DNA of 64,000 nt. It comes from Posidonia oceanica. Lineage: Eukaryota > Streptophyta > Magnoliopsida > Alismatales > Posidoniaceae. The translations under genes and the position numbers were made by a program. The notes under the pieces were generated by a model that searched no databases, had not been told where the DNA came from, and saw only the letters and a list, made by a program, of their open reading frames with translations. Location: contig JAZBRS010000060.1 of the NCBI GenBank assembly GCA_037176725.1, positions 55,828,001-55,892,000 on the forward strand, read 5' to 3'. Of the stretch, positions 21,133 through 32,506 are shown one piece after another (the first letter of the stretch is position 1; every line of letters starts with the position of its first letter).

Positions 21133-23277
21133 TCAGAAAAGATTGGGGTAACCCCCCGAGGTGCCAGCGGAGGAAGGATTCGCTATACTAGGGCGTGCAA
21201 GTGCAAGTGCAGGTGTATGTGTATGTGCAGGCTCCTGCTTGCCAACGCTGATGATCCTGCGGTCAATCAGGCGTTGAACGGCATCCCGGAGAGCGAGGCA
21301 GTTGTCCGTCAAGTGCCCGGTGGCCCGATGGAAACTGCAGAACTGATCCGTATTGTGCCACCACGGAGGGGGATTTGGTGACGAACGGACAGCCGGGAGC
21401 CTCAGGAGCGACTCAACTTGAGGGAAGATGACACTCAGTGGTCCGGGGAGAGGCGTGTAATTACACTCAGCCCGACGAGGTCGTCTTTGCCCTGGGTGGA
21501 GTCCTTGCCGAGCGGGTGCGACGTGATGCACGGGCTCGACGGTGGCAGTGTGCTTAGTGGGTGCAAAATTAGGTGCGTGCTCTAGCGGAAAAGGGTCTAG
21601 TTGACTCTCTGCATAGGCAGGCTCTTCGGGAAGATCGACGCATAACTCGGAGAGCTGTTCGGAGCGGTTCGGAGTAGAGCTGTTGTTACTGTTGCTGCGG
21701 CGAATGCTGGAGGTGCTGGCCTGCCTAGCCAATGCAGAAAGTGCGGGGAAATGCCCACTTTGCAGCGAGCTTTCCACACGGACACCAGCCCTAATCAGCG
21801 ATGCATGACTAGTGATGTGCTGAATGCAAAGCAGAGTCCCAATCACTGGCAGCGCCCCTTTAACGATCATCTCGATAGAATCCTCCTCGGAGGGTTTATC
21901 TTTGACTTGGGCAGCTAGGGAACGCCAGCGACCGACATACTCCCCAAATGGCTCTTGGGGTCTCTGCCGGATGGCGACAAGATCCTCCCTCTTGGGGATC
22001 AGGTCGAGGTTGAAAGCATACTGCTCAAGGAAGGCCTGAGAAAGATCCGTCCAAGTTCGAACCATGGCCATGTCAAGGGAAGTGAACCACTTGAGCGCGG
22101 GGCCGGTTAAACTCTTCTGAAACAGGCGGATAAGGAGCCTTTCATCAGCCTGAAGCTGAACAAGGTCCCCGCAGTATGCCTTCAGATGCAAAATAGGGCA
22201 GCCTTTACCATTGTATTTATCGAAGACCGGGATGCGGAACTTCGAAGGGAGTGCGGCCTCGGGAAAGAGACAGAGGTCGCGAAACTGGTAAGACTGGTGG
22301 TCCTTGCCCTGCACTAGACGTAGTGCTTTCTCCAGAACGTCCATCCTGTCATTGATGGGGTCTGGATTGGCTGCCATAGGAGATGAGGCAACAGGGGCAG
22401 GGACCACATACGCCGAGTGGGTCGCACCTAAGTGCTCCTCCGGATCTACCATAGCGTCGCCTGGTGGAGCAACGGGATGGCCGGCGTATCCGTGCGTGCG
22501 TGCAGTGTAGGCAGGAAAGCATGCTGGGTTCTGAACCTGATGCAAGGGAGATGGGTAGGCAATATGTTGTGTGGTGTGAGGTGCAGATTGTTGGAGCAAC
22601 GGTTGCTGCACAGGCGCGATGCCGGGCAACGAGCTAGTGGGATACCGTGCTCCAACCAGTCCGAAGGACTGATCACCAGGAAATGGAGTTGAATGCAGTG
22701 CACGGTGTTGTGCAGAAGCAGGAGACAGATGTCGCACCCTCATCACCGGAGCAGTGTGTAGCTGGGGCGATGGTCTGGGCGGGGGCGCAGTGTGTGCAAC
22801 AGCAGGCCGCAGAGGAACCTCAGGGGCAACAGGAATACAAGAGGGTCGAACTGATAGAGCCATACCCTGCAGTGTGTGGGCAAGGTCCATCAGGTGCCGA
22901 TACCGCGCTTCAGGGGACCCGTGAGTGGGAACACTGAATTGCAGAACAGGCCGAGAGGCGGACTCAAGAGATTGAGAACCTAAAGCAAAGGTCGCCGCAG
23001 TAGAAGGGGTGTCGGGAGCGACATATCCCAAGGACGAAGGGGTCGGAGGCGCCTCCGAAACGCGAGGGGCGGTCATCGAGACAGATTCGACGATCGGATC
23101 CAGAGTGGCGCAAGTTTGCCAAAGACCGGCAGCAGAAGGGAGTGCCCTAGACGCCTGAGGATCGAATCCTGGTGTCATAGAGGGCACAGAGCGAATAGAA
23201 GTGAAATCCGAAGGGACCCAAGTGGTAAACCCCTCCGAATCAGCGGTAAAGTGGAGCCCACCGTCAGACTGGGCCAT
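21133..23277 (-). CDS. gag: Gag polyprotein of element A (714 aa, intact)
   Basis: Structural protein expected to form the virus-like particle in the cytoplasm and package the element RNA. The first 300 residues are rich in Pro, Ser, Ala and His. The retrotransposon Gag (capsid) domain lies around residues 340-460, with the typical LKAYCGDLVQL, LTGPALKWFTSL and FGEYVGRWRSLA segments. Near the C terminus is a CCHC-like zinc knuckle in the Tat form C-x2-H-x4-H-x4-C (CSFHRATGHLTDNC). The frame has no breaks and ends in TGA about 35 residues after the knuckle. It is homologous to the decayed gag of element B along most of its length, including the start MAQ. No pro or pol follows. The start at 23277 is chosen because the B copy begins at the matching Met (49115). 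Confidence 0.92.
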   Translation of the reverse strand: MAQSDGGLHFTADSEGFTTWVPSDFTSIRSVPSMTPGFDPQASRALPSAAGLWQTCATLDPIVESVSMTAPRVSEAPPTPSSLGYVAPDTPSTAATFALGSQSLESASRPVLQFSVPTHGSPEARYRHLMDLAHTLQGMALSVRPSCIPVAPEVPLRPAVAHTAPPPRPSPQLHTAPVMRVRHLSPASAQHRALHSTPFPGDQSFGLVGARYPTSSLPGIAPVQQPLLQQSAPHTTQHIAYPSPLHQVQNPACFPAYTARTHGYAGHPVAPPGDAMVDPEEHLGATHSAYVVPAPVASSPMAANPDPINDRMDVLEKALRLVQGKDHQSYQFRDLCLFPEAALPSKFRIPVFDKYNGKGCPILHLKAYCGDLVQLQADERLLIRLFQKSLTGPALKWFTSLDMAMVRTWTDLSQAFLEQYAFNLDLIPKREDLVAIRQRPQEPFGEYVGRWRSLAAQVKDKPSEEDSIEMIVKGALPVIGTLLCIQHITSHASLIRAGVRVESSLQSGHFPALSALARQASTSSIRRSNSNNSSTPNRSEQLSELCVDLPEEPAYAESQLDPFPLEHAPNFAPTKHTATVEPVHHVAPARQGLHPGQRRPRRAECNYTPLPGPLSVIFPQVESLLRLPAVRSSPNPPPWWHNTDQFCSFHRATGHLTDNCLALRDAVQRLIDRRIISVGKQEPAHTHTPALALARPSIANPSSAGTSGGYPNLF

Positions 23278-24548
23278 TGCTGACTGAGTCTAAGTGAGCA
23301 GAAGCTGCGACGAGAGAGAAGAAAGTAAAGCCTAAGGAAAGCTACCGCCAGAAGTGACAAGTAGCTCAGAGGAAGGACGCTCAGAGTCTAGGCAGCGGAT
23401 CCCACACGTACCTGCAAGAGAGCAAAGATGTTAGAAGTTGTATGCAATAAAGAGTTATTAGGGGTGGCATGAATGGCATACATGCGAATGAATGTCCTAA
23501 GTTGCGCTCTCTCACCATGCATGTCCTGAGTAGATGACCTACCAGGACGCACTCAAAGGTAGTGGGTTTAGACAGACTCCAGGTCAGAAAAAGCAGGTTC
23601 CCTGTCGAACTCCTGGCCCAAAGCTCAGGTAATAACAGGGTGGTGCATTGGTGGCCTCTACCCCGCCAAAGCGTGGGTGGTACCCTCTACTAACACCGAC
23701 ACGACCCCCGGACAAAGGGGGGACAGACCGACTGACTTGCGCCACGCCCAAAGCAGTGGAACAAGAGGCCGGGACCATCCTTCGCAGACTGTGGGTGGAC
23801 TCAGAAGAGAGAATGCATGCTTTCTAAGATGAATCAATCATGCAAGATGCTTTAGAGTCTTTTACTTGCATTTTATTAACCAGAAAGGGGGGAAAATTGC
23901 AAGTTATTGGCTCTAGTTGTGCTTAGAAGTTATTGTTTAGCTTTATTGTAGCTTTTAGATTAAGCAAAAGGGAAAGCAAACATGTTTCTACTATCCTAGG
24001 CATGGCATACGCAAAGGGGAAAGAGACAGACAAACATGGCATGCAATCAATCACACAACAAAGCAAAAGGCATGCGCATGGCATGTGCAAGTGTTTGTGA
24101 GCATGATGGTGAAGAAAAACATTTATCAAGTCAAAAGGCATGTATGCAAGGTATGTGCGTGCGTAGTGACATAGCAAGAGTGTAAAAGAAGCATTCAACA
24201 TCCAAAAAGCATGTATTTTAGCCAAACAAAGTATGTAGACATGCAATGTGCAAGAATTAAAGCAATAATAAGCAAGTAAGATTAAGTAAGGTAAAAGTAA
24301 GCGGACTGTAAAAGAAATATCAGCATAAGCAAGGCAATAAGTAAATAAATAAGCAAATAAGCGAAACCAAGCAAAAGGAAGCGCAAACCGAGGCGAAAGA
24401 GGTGCAAAACCTAAGCAAAGTAGCCACGAAGCGACTTGCTAGGAGTTTGCACAGAAAAGCGAGCAAAACAGGCGAAGAAGGCACACAAGGCAGACGAAGC
24501 TGCAAAACAAGCGAGCGAAAAAGCCAAGAGCAAAAGCCGGAGTCTGGC
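23278..24548 (-). other. 5' leader of element A with a conserved block
   Basis: Non-coding sequence between the primer binding site and gag. The part at about 23525-23800 is clearly related to 49440-49690 in element B, including the near-identical core ctaacaccgacacgaccccc and the following ggacaaaggggggacagac. Conservation of a leader block between families that differ elsewhere suggests an RNA packaging or dimerisation role. The stretch 23810-24548 is AT-rich with repeated gcatgcaa words and shows nothing else. Confidence 0.6.
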
Positions 24549-24567
24549 ATCCCCAGCGGAGTCGCCA
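24549..24567 (-). other. Primer binding site of element A (tRNA-Arg)
   Basis: The plus strand reads ATCCCCAGCGGAGTCGCCA, the 3' end of plant tRNA-Arg(ACG) plus CCA with one mismatch. It is one base from the 5' LTR end (24569). The tRNA comparison is from memory. Confidence 0.88.
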
Positions 24568-24568
24568 C

Positions 24569-27500
24569 TGTAGCGATCCCGATCGGAATCAGGCTCGCTA
24601 ATTAGCGGCGATTGGATCCGAGGAAGAGGCTCAACTCGAAAACACTTAAAATCGAGGAGAAAAGGGAAAGATAAGACAAATCAGAGTCGCCACCATGTCT
24701 ATTAACGGGAGACAAGGAAAACCGGGGGAAATGCATGAATTAACACGCAAAACCAAGCAAGAAATGCAAAGCAAAGCAATGCAAAGGAAAACAAATGCAA
24801 ATGAATGCAAATGAGATGACTCTAGCCTAGGATAGGGGCAATATGGTCATTGCGGGCCAGAAGACAGGGCAAGGACTCCTGTTACGCGCGGGGAAGGTGT
24901 TAGGCACCCCCGACACGCCCGAGAATCGGTCTTTCTAGGCTTACGCTCGCATATGCAGGGAAATGCAGGATTGAATGCCTATGTGCCTATGAATGCCTAA
25001 ATGAATGCTCAAGGAGTGCTCTAAGTGGGAAAATGCAAGGCAGGGAAGTAAACGTGCTCTCTAAGTGCTCAGCTACGCTGTCCGTGTTCCGAACCAAGCG
25101 AAACCTAGCTCGTGAGAACTCCAGGCAGTAAGCATCACAGCCCTATATGCAAATGCAAGTGAGAAAACAAAACAGCGTGAAAACCATGCAATGGGATCGA
25201 CATGCAAGAGAAAACGGCGCGAAACACGCAAAACGAGGCGGGAAGTGAACAACGCACGCAAAACGATGCGAAAGAGCGAAACCGGTGCGCAAAACAAGCG
25301 AAAAAAAGTAAGGCGGCACGCAAAACGAGACAACAAAACAGAATGGCACGCAATACGATGCAAAAAGAACGAAATCGGCACGCAAAACAAGCGAAAAACA
25401 AGACGGGCGCGAAACGAGGCAAGAAAGCAGAATGGCACGCAAAACGATGCAAAAAGACGATTACGAGCACGCGAAATGGTGCCAAAACAAGACGGGCGCG
25501 CAAAACGGCGCAAAAGCAAAGCAGGCACGCAAAACGGTGCCAAAACAGCGAAACAAAACCCCGGAAAAGCTATGCGAATGCTAATGCAAAGAAAAAGATC
25601 AGAAGAAGCCAAAGAGAGGTAAGACAGCGCGTGTGTGAGAACAGACGCTGTTCGGGGCCGCACAGAGCAGGTGTAAAGACCTGCAAAGGGGAGAGTGAAC
25701 AAACGGAGGGATTACCGCCTCTTTGTGACCGTTTCCCACTAAACCGCTCCACGGTGTGTCTCGCACGCTGCCCAAAGCTCGCGATGCGATCGGATCGTGG
25801 AAAAGGGGGAAGAAAGTCACATTAAGTGGCAAAACCAGGGAAAACACAACACAAAACGCTCAAGAGTACGCGAAACGGGGATTGGAATTGATAGACAAGA
25901 AGGGGAGGTCCTATTCTACATGCTCAAAGAGACCGAAAGCGAAAACGAGGCAAGCCATGCAAATGGCATGCGAATGAATGCAGTGCAAAGGTTCAGGAGG
26001 GCATACCTGGAAATCCTGGGGTCTGATCTGAAATCTGCTTGGTCCGTGCTGAAGAGCGCTTCGCTGCGGTCGCCTGGGCAGCTTGTTTGGGAAGATCCAA
26101 CGGCCGGATTGAAAGATATCGCAGCTTCAGGGCGGAAAGGCCAGAACAGGAGAGAAGAACAGACCTAGGTGTTCAGGAGGTCCTAGGGATGTGCAAAAGG
26201 GTCCTCCCAGGTGGATGGGAGCTGAGGGGGCTCTGGTGTGTGCGAAAGAAACTTAATGCAAAGCTACATGAATGCAAATGCATGCAAGGTGCCAGAAAAG
26301 ACAAGGAGGAAGACTTTTTAGAAAAAAAGGAGTTCAAACGCTATTTTAAAAAAGAAAAGGGGCTTAAATGCAAATTTTTGAAAAGGATGGGGCTTACAGG
26401 CAGGGATTCTGAGAACAGGAGGTGGCAGAGGGTAGTTTTGCAAAAAAATAGGCTTCAGAACACAGCTTTTAAAAGTTGGTATGCATCAGAGGAGGTTTTG
26501 ACAGCGAAGGACAAGCAAAAAGCAATTTTTTAAAACATGAGGGGCTAAAATGCAATTTTTCCAGAAAACAGGGTCCTGGGGAGTCTGAGAATGCAAGTGG
26601 AGGGTCTATATGCAATTTTACAAGAATAGGAGCTAAGATGCAACTTTAAGGGCAAAACGGTCTTTTTACATGACTTTAAGAGGATGCAAGGACCTATATG
26701 TCATTTTTAAATCATGCAAGGGTCAAGTATGCAATTTTAGATGCAAAATGTGTTCTGAAATCAAGGTCTGGGGACTGACATGCAATTTTTTGAAAATGCA
26801 AGGTTGAAAATGCAATGCAATAAGCTAAGATGCATGCAAAATGATCATTATGCATTTAAAATGGACCTAGATGCAAAAATGAAAAATCAGAGGGGCAATC
26901 ATGCAATACAGTAAGCAAACAATTTAAATTAAGACCTAGGTTCTGCATTACAATGGATCAGACAGCAAAAAATGAAAAAAACAGGGATATAGAATGCAAT
27001 ACCATAAGGCAAACTATGCATATTAAGATTACATGAACTACTGAAGGACCTGGATGCAAATATTGAAAGCATAAGGGCTGAAACGAAATTTTTTATAACT
27101 AACAAACACAGTAAGTGGGCTTTCATGCAAATATTGAAAACTATAAACAGATCCTGCAATTTAACATGGTTTTAAATCAAAATAACATAAGTTTAAACAT
27201 GCTTTGGACCTAAACGCAATAACCAGAAACTTAAACGAAAGGAATGCAATACAAGGAAAATTTCATAAGTTAAAAAAAAATGAAAAGTGAGGAAGAGGAA
27301 GACTTACAGTGGAAGGTGGAGGGCTCGCCGGCGACTCTCCTGGACCGACGGAGGAGGGGCGACGCGAGGTGAGGAGGGCCTGGGAGGAACCGGCGGGGTG
27401 CGACGGAGGCGAGGAGGGGCACGGCGGTGCGTCGGCGGCGGCGGACACGCGTGGAGAGGCCGCTGTCTTTGCAGCTCCGGCGACCGGTGCCGGAGAAGAA

Positions 27501-30291
27501 GGTAACTCCGGCGAGTCTTTGTGGGCAGCACAGGTGACGAAACGCCTCGGGGAAAAGCCGAGGAGCAAGAGGGCGACGAGGGGAATCCGGGGGGAGCTTG
27601 CCTCGGCCCTTTCGCACGCCGGAACAGCCCACCCACCTGGGTGGCTTTCGGCCGGCCGGAGAAGAGCGGGGACGGCGGAGGGCGGCGGCTGCTGCGTTGG
27701 GGAGCTCGGGGGGCGTCGCCGGAGGTCCAAGGAAGATGACGGAGTAATCAGAAGCACGTTCTACAGCCCGGGGCGAGATCTGGTTCAGTGGAGCTTCACC
27801 GGTGGAGGCCGAGGTGGATACGGTGATGTACGGCACTCCAAGGCGAGGCGAGGGTACGGGCGGCTAGGTGGTTGTTCGGGGAGTGCGTGGGAGGAAACAG
27901 AAGTGGATTTCACTGAGTATGGAGGAAGTTATGGGAGTTTGAAGTTTTTGGCAAAAATGAGGACCCAAGTGTTTGTAGTGGACTGTGAGGAGTGTGGGAG
28001 GTTTCAGGATGTGATTTTGGGTGGCTTGGGAAGGTGATTGCTTGGTGAGTCTGATGGCAAAGTTCTGGGATTTTAGGAGGCTCGTGGTGGTGGGTTTGCA
28101 AGGAAGAAGGTCGCTCTGAGCTTGTTTGGGTGCTGGCTACTTCGGGGAAGAATTCCGGCAAGGATTGGGGGTCTTTTTCGGTTCTAGAAGAAGGGTGCGA
28201 GAGCTGGTGACTTGGTCTATGCAAGTGTGCTGGCCGAATCCCTTTCTGGTTCCAAGATCTCAAGTTTTGTTGCCTCAAAGTTGCTGGTTTCCAACAGTCA
28301 AAGGGAGGGCATGGGTCTCTGTTTTCTGCCACTATTGGCAGGGCATGGAGGGAGTGGCCTTGGTCGTGGGTCGTGGGTGATGGTGGGAGGTCAAGGTGGT
28401 GTCAGGGAGGTTTGAAAAAAAAGAAAACCAATGGGGGAGAGGTGTTGTCGTTTGCAGGTTGTGAGAGAGGAGGAGAGTGGAAGAAGAAGAAGGGATGGAG
28501 GGAAGAAGAAGGAGTTGGGCATGGGCTGGGCCTTGAGCACAGTAGTAGAAAAGAAATTAAGAAAGAAGGAAAGAAGGAGGGGTAGAAAAGAAAGGGAAGA
28601 AGGAAGAAAAAGAAAGAAAGAGGAGAAAGAAGGAAGAAAATAAAAATAAAAAATAAAAATAGAAAAGGATGGGAAGAGTTTTTAGAATGGTTGTGTTTAG
28701 GTTAAGATTTTAATTAGGTTTTTTAATGATTGTTTTGGGTTAATTAGTGTGTTTTAGGATTGATTAGGGTTTTAGGGTTTTGGTTTTGCTTTTAATTAGT
28801 TTTTACTTGATTAAGTGTTTGTTAAATCTTTTTAAATTGTTTTAAAAATCGTGCTTTTCTTGTTGAGCATTTTAGGATATTGATTAGGATTTTTTAGGAT
28901 TTATTTTTGTATTAATTAGGATTGTTTTTAGGTTTTTAAGTTTTAGTCTTCTTGGGGTTTTTCTTTCTTAAGTCTTTTGGATTAGGTTTTTTTTAATTTT
29001 TATTTGCTGACTTTTCTTGATGTTTTTTAATTAGGTTTCTCTTGTTTGATTAAGAGTCTTCAAGTCCTTTTGATGTGTTCTTCATTCTTTTTAATTGAGT
29101 TCTCAAATTGTTTTCCTTAAGTTTGTTAAGTTAAGCTTTTTCTTTCATTAATTACTTATCTTAGTGTTCTTAATTGTTTCACTTCTCTTTTAGGGTTTAT
29201 TTTTTAATTCTTTTGGTAGGGTTTTTACTTTTGGTGGGTCTTGATTTTGTTTTAGTTTTTTCCTAAATTTTTGGGTATTTTCTTTTGGTTTGTTTTGCAT
29301 TTTTTAGTTTGCATGCTTGATTTTCTTTTTAGCCTGATTTAGTTAAGTTTAAGTTTTTTAATTGATTGCTTAATGTTTTTTAATTGTTTTCCTTAGAGTT
29401 CTGGTTTGTCTCTTTTATGTTTTGGAATTTTATGGATTTTTAGGGGTTTTTATGGGTTTTTGCAAAAGAAAGAAAAGGAAAAGAGAAGGAGGAAGAAAAT
29501 GGAAAAAGGGAGAAATAAAAGGGAAAGAGATGAGTTGGAGGGAAATGATTTTTTAAAATTCAGAGAAAATGCTAAAAATAAAATAAAAATAGGAATAAGA
29601 TAGAGAAGGGATAGAAGCACAAAGGGGGCCCACAGCCAGGCCAGGGAAAGGGCAAGAAGGGGATGAAAAGGGAGATGATAATCAGGAGAGAGAGAGGAGA
29701 GAGAAAACGATAATCCTGGAGAGAGAAAACGATAATTTGGGTGAAAGGAAGGCTTAGAAGTCTCAGAATGGGGTGAAAATTGGCGAGTGGGTAGTCTAGG
29801 GCTTAAGGTATTCGGTCTAAGGTTTTGGTTTGATTCTAAGAAGGTTTTGGAGGGGTTTCAAGGTGTAGAAAAAGGGGAAATTCACCTAGGTTTTCGAGGG
29901 TTTTTGGGAATGGGTTAGGTTTAGAAATTTCTAGGTTCTAGAGTAGATTTGTTGAGTGGGTGTTGGTGGATTTTCCTATGGATTTTGGTCAAGTTTTGAG
30001 CTCGGGAAGAGGGGTAAAGGCTTAGGTCAAGTTGGCTAGTTTTGAAGGGTAAAAAGGAGGGTTAGGGTTTGGTTTTGGCTTGGGTTTTGGATGGTTTCAG
30101 GGTAAGGTTTTGGGATGGTTTCGGGGTAAGGTTTTAGGGTTAGAAAATGGGTGTGGTTCTAGGTTTGGCTTTGAGGTTTGAGCTGGAGTTTTGATTTGGG
30201 AAGAAGGATGAAGAGAAATGTGTGATTTTGGGTTTTTCCTAGCCGCCAGAGAGGTCCGCCGATTCAGCCTTGTCGAAATGGGGTGTCAACA
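24569..30291 (-). mobile_element. 5' LTR of element A (5,723 bp)
   Basis: Same length as the 3' LTR. Differences seen: G for A at 25315 and G for A at 25660. No indels. Confidence 0.92.
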
Positions 30292-30296
30292 CATAT
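30292..30296. other. Target site duplication of element A, right copy
   Basis: CATAT directly after the LTR end (GGTGTCAACA). Confidence 0.92.
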
Positions 30297-31207
30297 TTAG
30301 GAAGGTTCTAGAAGCTTCTAGAAGAGAACTGATATTTATGGCTAGTCACCTCATAGGCAGGCGACCGGCACAAATATCTCCGGAAAAGGTCGTGGAAAAG
30401 CCGTGGAGATTCCGCAAGACCAGGTCAACGGAGTCCACGTCTGTTGCATTATTCTAGGCCAAATCTAGATATGCTTCTATCTCTAAGGAAGTAAATCCTA
30501 GATATGCTACAGATTTTTAGGAGATAAATCTTAGATTTAAAAAACATGTTAAAAAATCTAGATCTTAATTTGGAAGCCACCTAGGATTTTCTAGATTTAT
30601 TCCTTAATTAATTATATGATTTTTTTGTGTTATATCATATATTAAATATTTGAAAATCATGGAAATATCGATAATTTACGGAAAAGTGTTATAATAATTT
30701 ATAAAGCCCCCATATGTTATATTAATGTCCTAGATATTGATTATTAGGCTAGAGAGAGAGAGAGGTTGTTAGTCGCTTGTCTCTTTGGCGTCTATATTTC
30801 CAGTCGCCACTATCAATGGCGCCTGTCCATGTCGCTGCCTCAGAAGGCAACTAGCCAGTCTTTTTGCATTTTTAACCCTGTCTTTTATATTAATCCAGAG
30901 AAACATGATAAAAAGCCGGAAAACTTCAGATAGTCTATGAAATCATAAAAACACATTCTTTAACTTAGCTCTGCCAATAATCTGAGTAGAAATAAGGGTA
31001 CTCAAGGTACTCGGACTTGCTATGAGTCTGAGTGCGTTAGCTCTGCCATAGCCAACGACCTTGAGTCAAATAAAATCAAGCGATGCTTTAAACGAATCAC
31101 AGAAAATATGGAAAATGTGCTATTAAGCCTTAGTTGTGCGACTCAGGGTGCCTCAGAAGTTCCTATCCTCTATGAACTCTCAGAAATGCGAAAATGAGAT
31201 ATCTACA
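30297..31207 (-). mobile_element. Right arm of the inverted LTR pair, U3-side part
   Basis: Resumes the arm broken at 11659: ttaggaaggttctagaagct here matches 10401-10426 in reverse. It ends at 31207 with the LTR head TGTAGATATCTCATTTTCGC on the minus strand. The nested-stem sequences of the left arm recur here, for example near 30335-30365 and 30770-30856. Confidence 0.75.
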
Positions 31208-32258
31208 GACCACACAGGAAATTTGTCCTCTCTCAGGACGTCACTAGAAACGGGACACGTGCTTTACACGTACTAGCTAAACACCACAGTGTTCACCCTC
31301 TCGACGTCCTCACTAGACCTCATCCTCGGTCTCTTGGTCACACAGACCTCATCCTCAGTCTCTTGGTCACACAGACCTCAACCTCGGCCTCTCAGTCCTT
31401 GTCTCAGAGTGCCTGGAGTAACCAGAGTCTCTATCACCTCTGAGTCCAGCCAGCACCTCTAGTCTCAGTACCCGAAGCAACTAGGTTACCATACCCAGCT
31501 ACACAGAGGTATCCTATCCCTGGGTCTGCTGCCACGATACTGCCAGGTCTGGACAGCACCTCAACTCTCAAACCTCAGCCTAGTTAATCATGCTCGACCA
31601 CCTAGGAGTCTCAACATACTCCCTAGTTCCGACAACACGACCCTTCGATCTATTGGCTCTGGAACCTCATCCTCGGACATCACACACAAATACATAGAGG
31701 TATCATACCCCCTATGTCCGCTGTAGTGATGCCTCAGACTCTTGGTTCCCAGACCTCAGCCTTGGACTTGTGCTTAACTTCTCCAAAGGTATCATACCTC
31801 CTGGATCCACCAGCACAATCCTACAGCCTCTTGGTCTCCACAAACAGAAAACCAATGGAAAACATTTTCTAAAAACTTTGTAAAACTTATGCATTTATTT
31901 TCCCAAAACCCTTTTTTTTTATAAAACCATTTGGATTTAAATACCAAACACTGACTCAAAAACACAGCCCTGATAGCTCCTCTGTCAGGCCAAACCGCAT
32001 GACTAAACCGCACCCAAAAACCTCGCCTTAGGAGCGTCTGAGTTCTAGAGCATCTCGCTCAACCCTTGACGACAACCCAAGCAAAACACCTAGAAGCAGG
32101 AATGGAGAAGCAAAAGCACCATATAGGTATAAAAACTCACTCAGGAGCAACAACACAAAAGCTAGAACAAAGGTCTTGAAATCTCATTCAACCCCAAAAC
32201 CAAACCCAACAAAAACCAACACCTAAAACTTGCCAGAACTTCAAGTTTTGCAACCAAA

Positions 32259-32318
32259 GCGCAGGATGCAAGCTAACCTGCGTCTTACATAAGATGCAGC
32301 CAAGTAGGCATCCTACAC
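32259..32318. repeat. 60-bp nested-stem module, copy 1
   Basis: Outer arms contain AGGATGC and GCATCCT; inner arms GCGTCTTA and TAAGATGC (one mismatch). Confidence 0.7.
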
Positions 32319-32501
32319 CTAAAATAATGCCCCTGAACATATAATTCAGTGCACACCACACACAAACAATACTAAATTACAGAAAACACCACCTAGCTCA
32401 TCTATAGCTCAAACTCTATATCAGGGAAGTTAAAGGGACAACCTAGTATTTCTATGTCATTTATCAATTGATTATGCCAGGGAAACCACTGAAATTTAGT
32501 T

Positions 32502-32506
32502 CCAGG
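32502..32506. other. Target site duplication of element B, left copy
   Basis: CCAGG here and CTAGG at 53197-53201; one C-to-T difference, in keeping with the age of the insertion. Confidence 0.7.

Larger units (their letters stand above)
11660..30291 (-). mobile_element. Element A: non-autonomous Tat/Ogre-type retrotransposon, gag only
   Basis: Complete 18,632-bp element. Its LTRs are 11660-17382 and 24569-30291, with TSD CATAT on both sides, the primer binding site at 24549-24567 and the polypurine tract at 17383-17395. The 7.2-kb internal region has one long ORF, an intact gag (21133-23277). No protease, RT, RNase H or integrase frame is present. The remaining 3.7 kb between gag and the 3' LTR is non-coding and full of hairpin repeats. 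The two LTRs have identical length with a constant offset of 12,909, and I saw only two differences (12406/25315 and 12751/25660), so insertion was recent. It must rely on enzymes from another element; element B has compatible signals. The layout resembles the TR-GAG class of gag-only elements but with unusually long LTRs. Confidence 0.93.
31208..32506 (-). mobile_element. Family C repeat, first part (split by element B)
   Basis: Reverse complement of sequence at about 61170-61710: for example ctacagcctcttggtctcca (31811-31830) against the plus-strand match near 61300, and the gtcgagaggg segment (about 31301) against 61692. Between 31290 and 31800 it has degenerate 80-100-bp units with gacctcagcctcgg and ggtatcatacc. 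It continues after element B at 53202. No coding signal. Confidence 0.65.
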
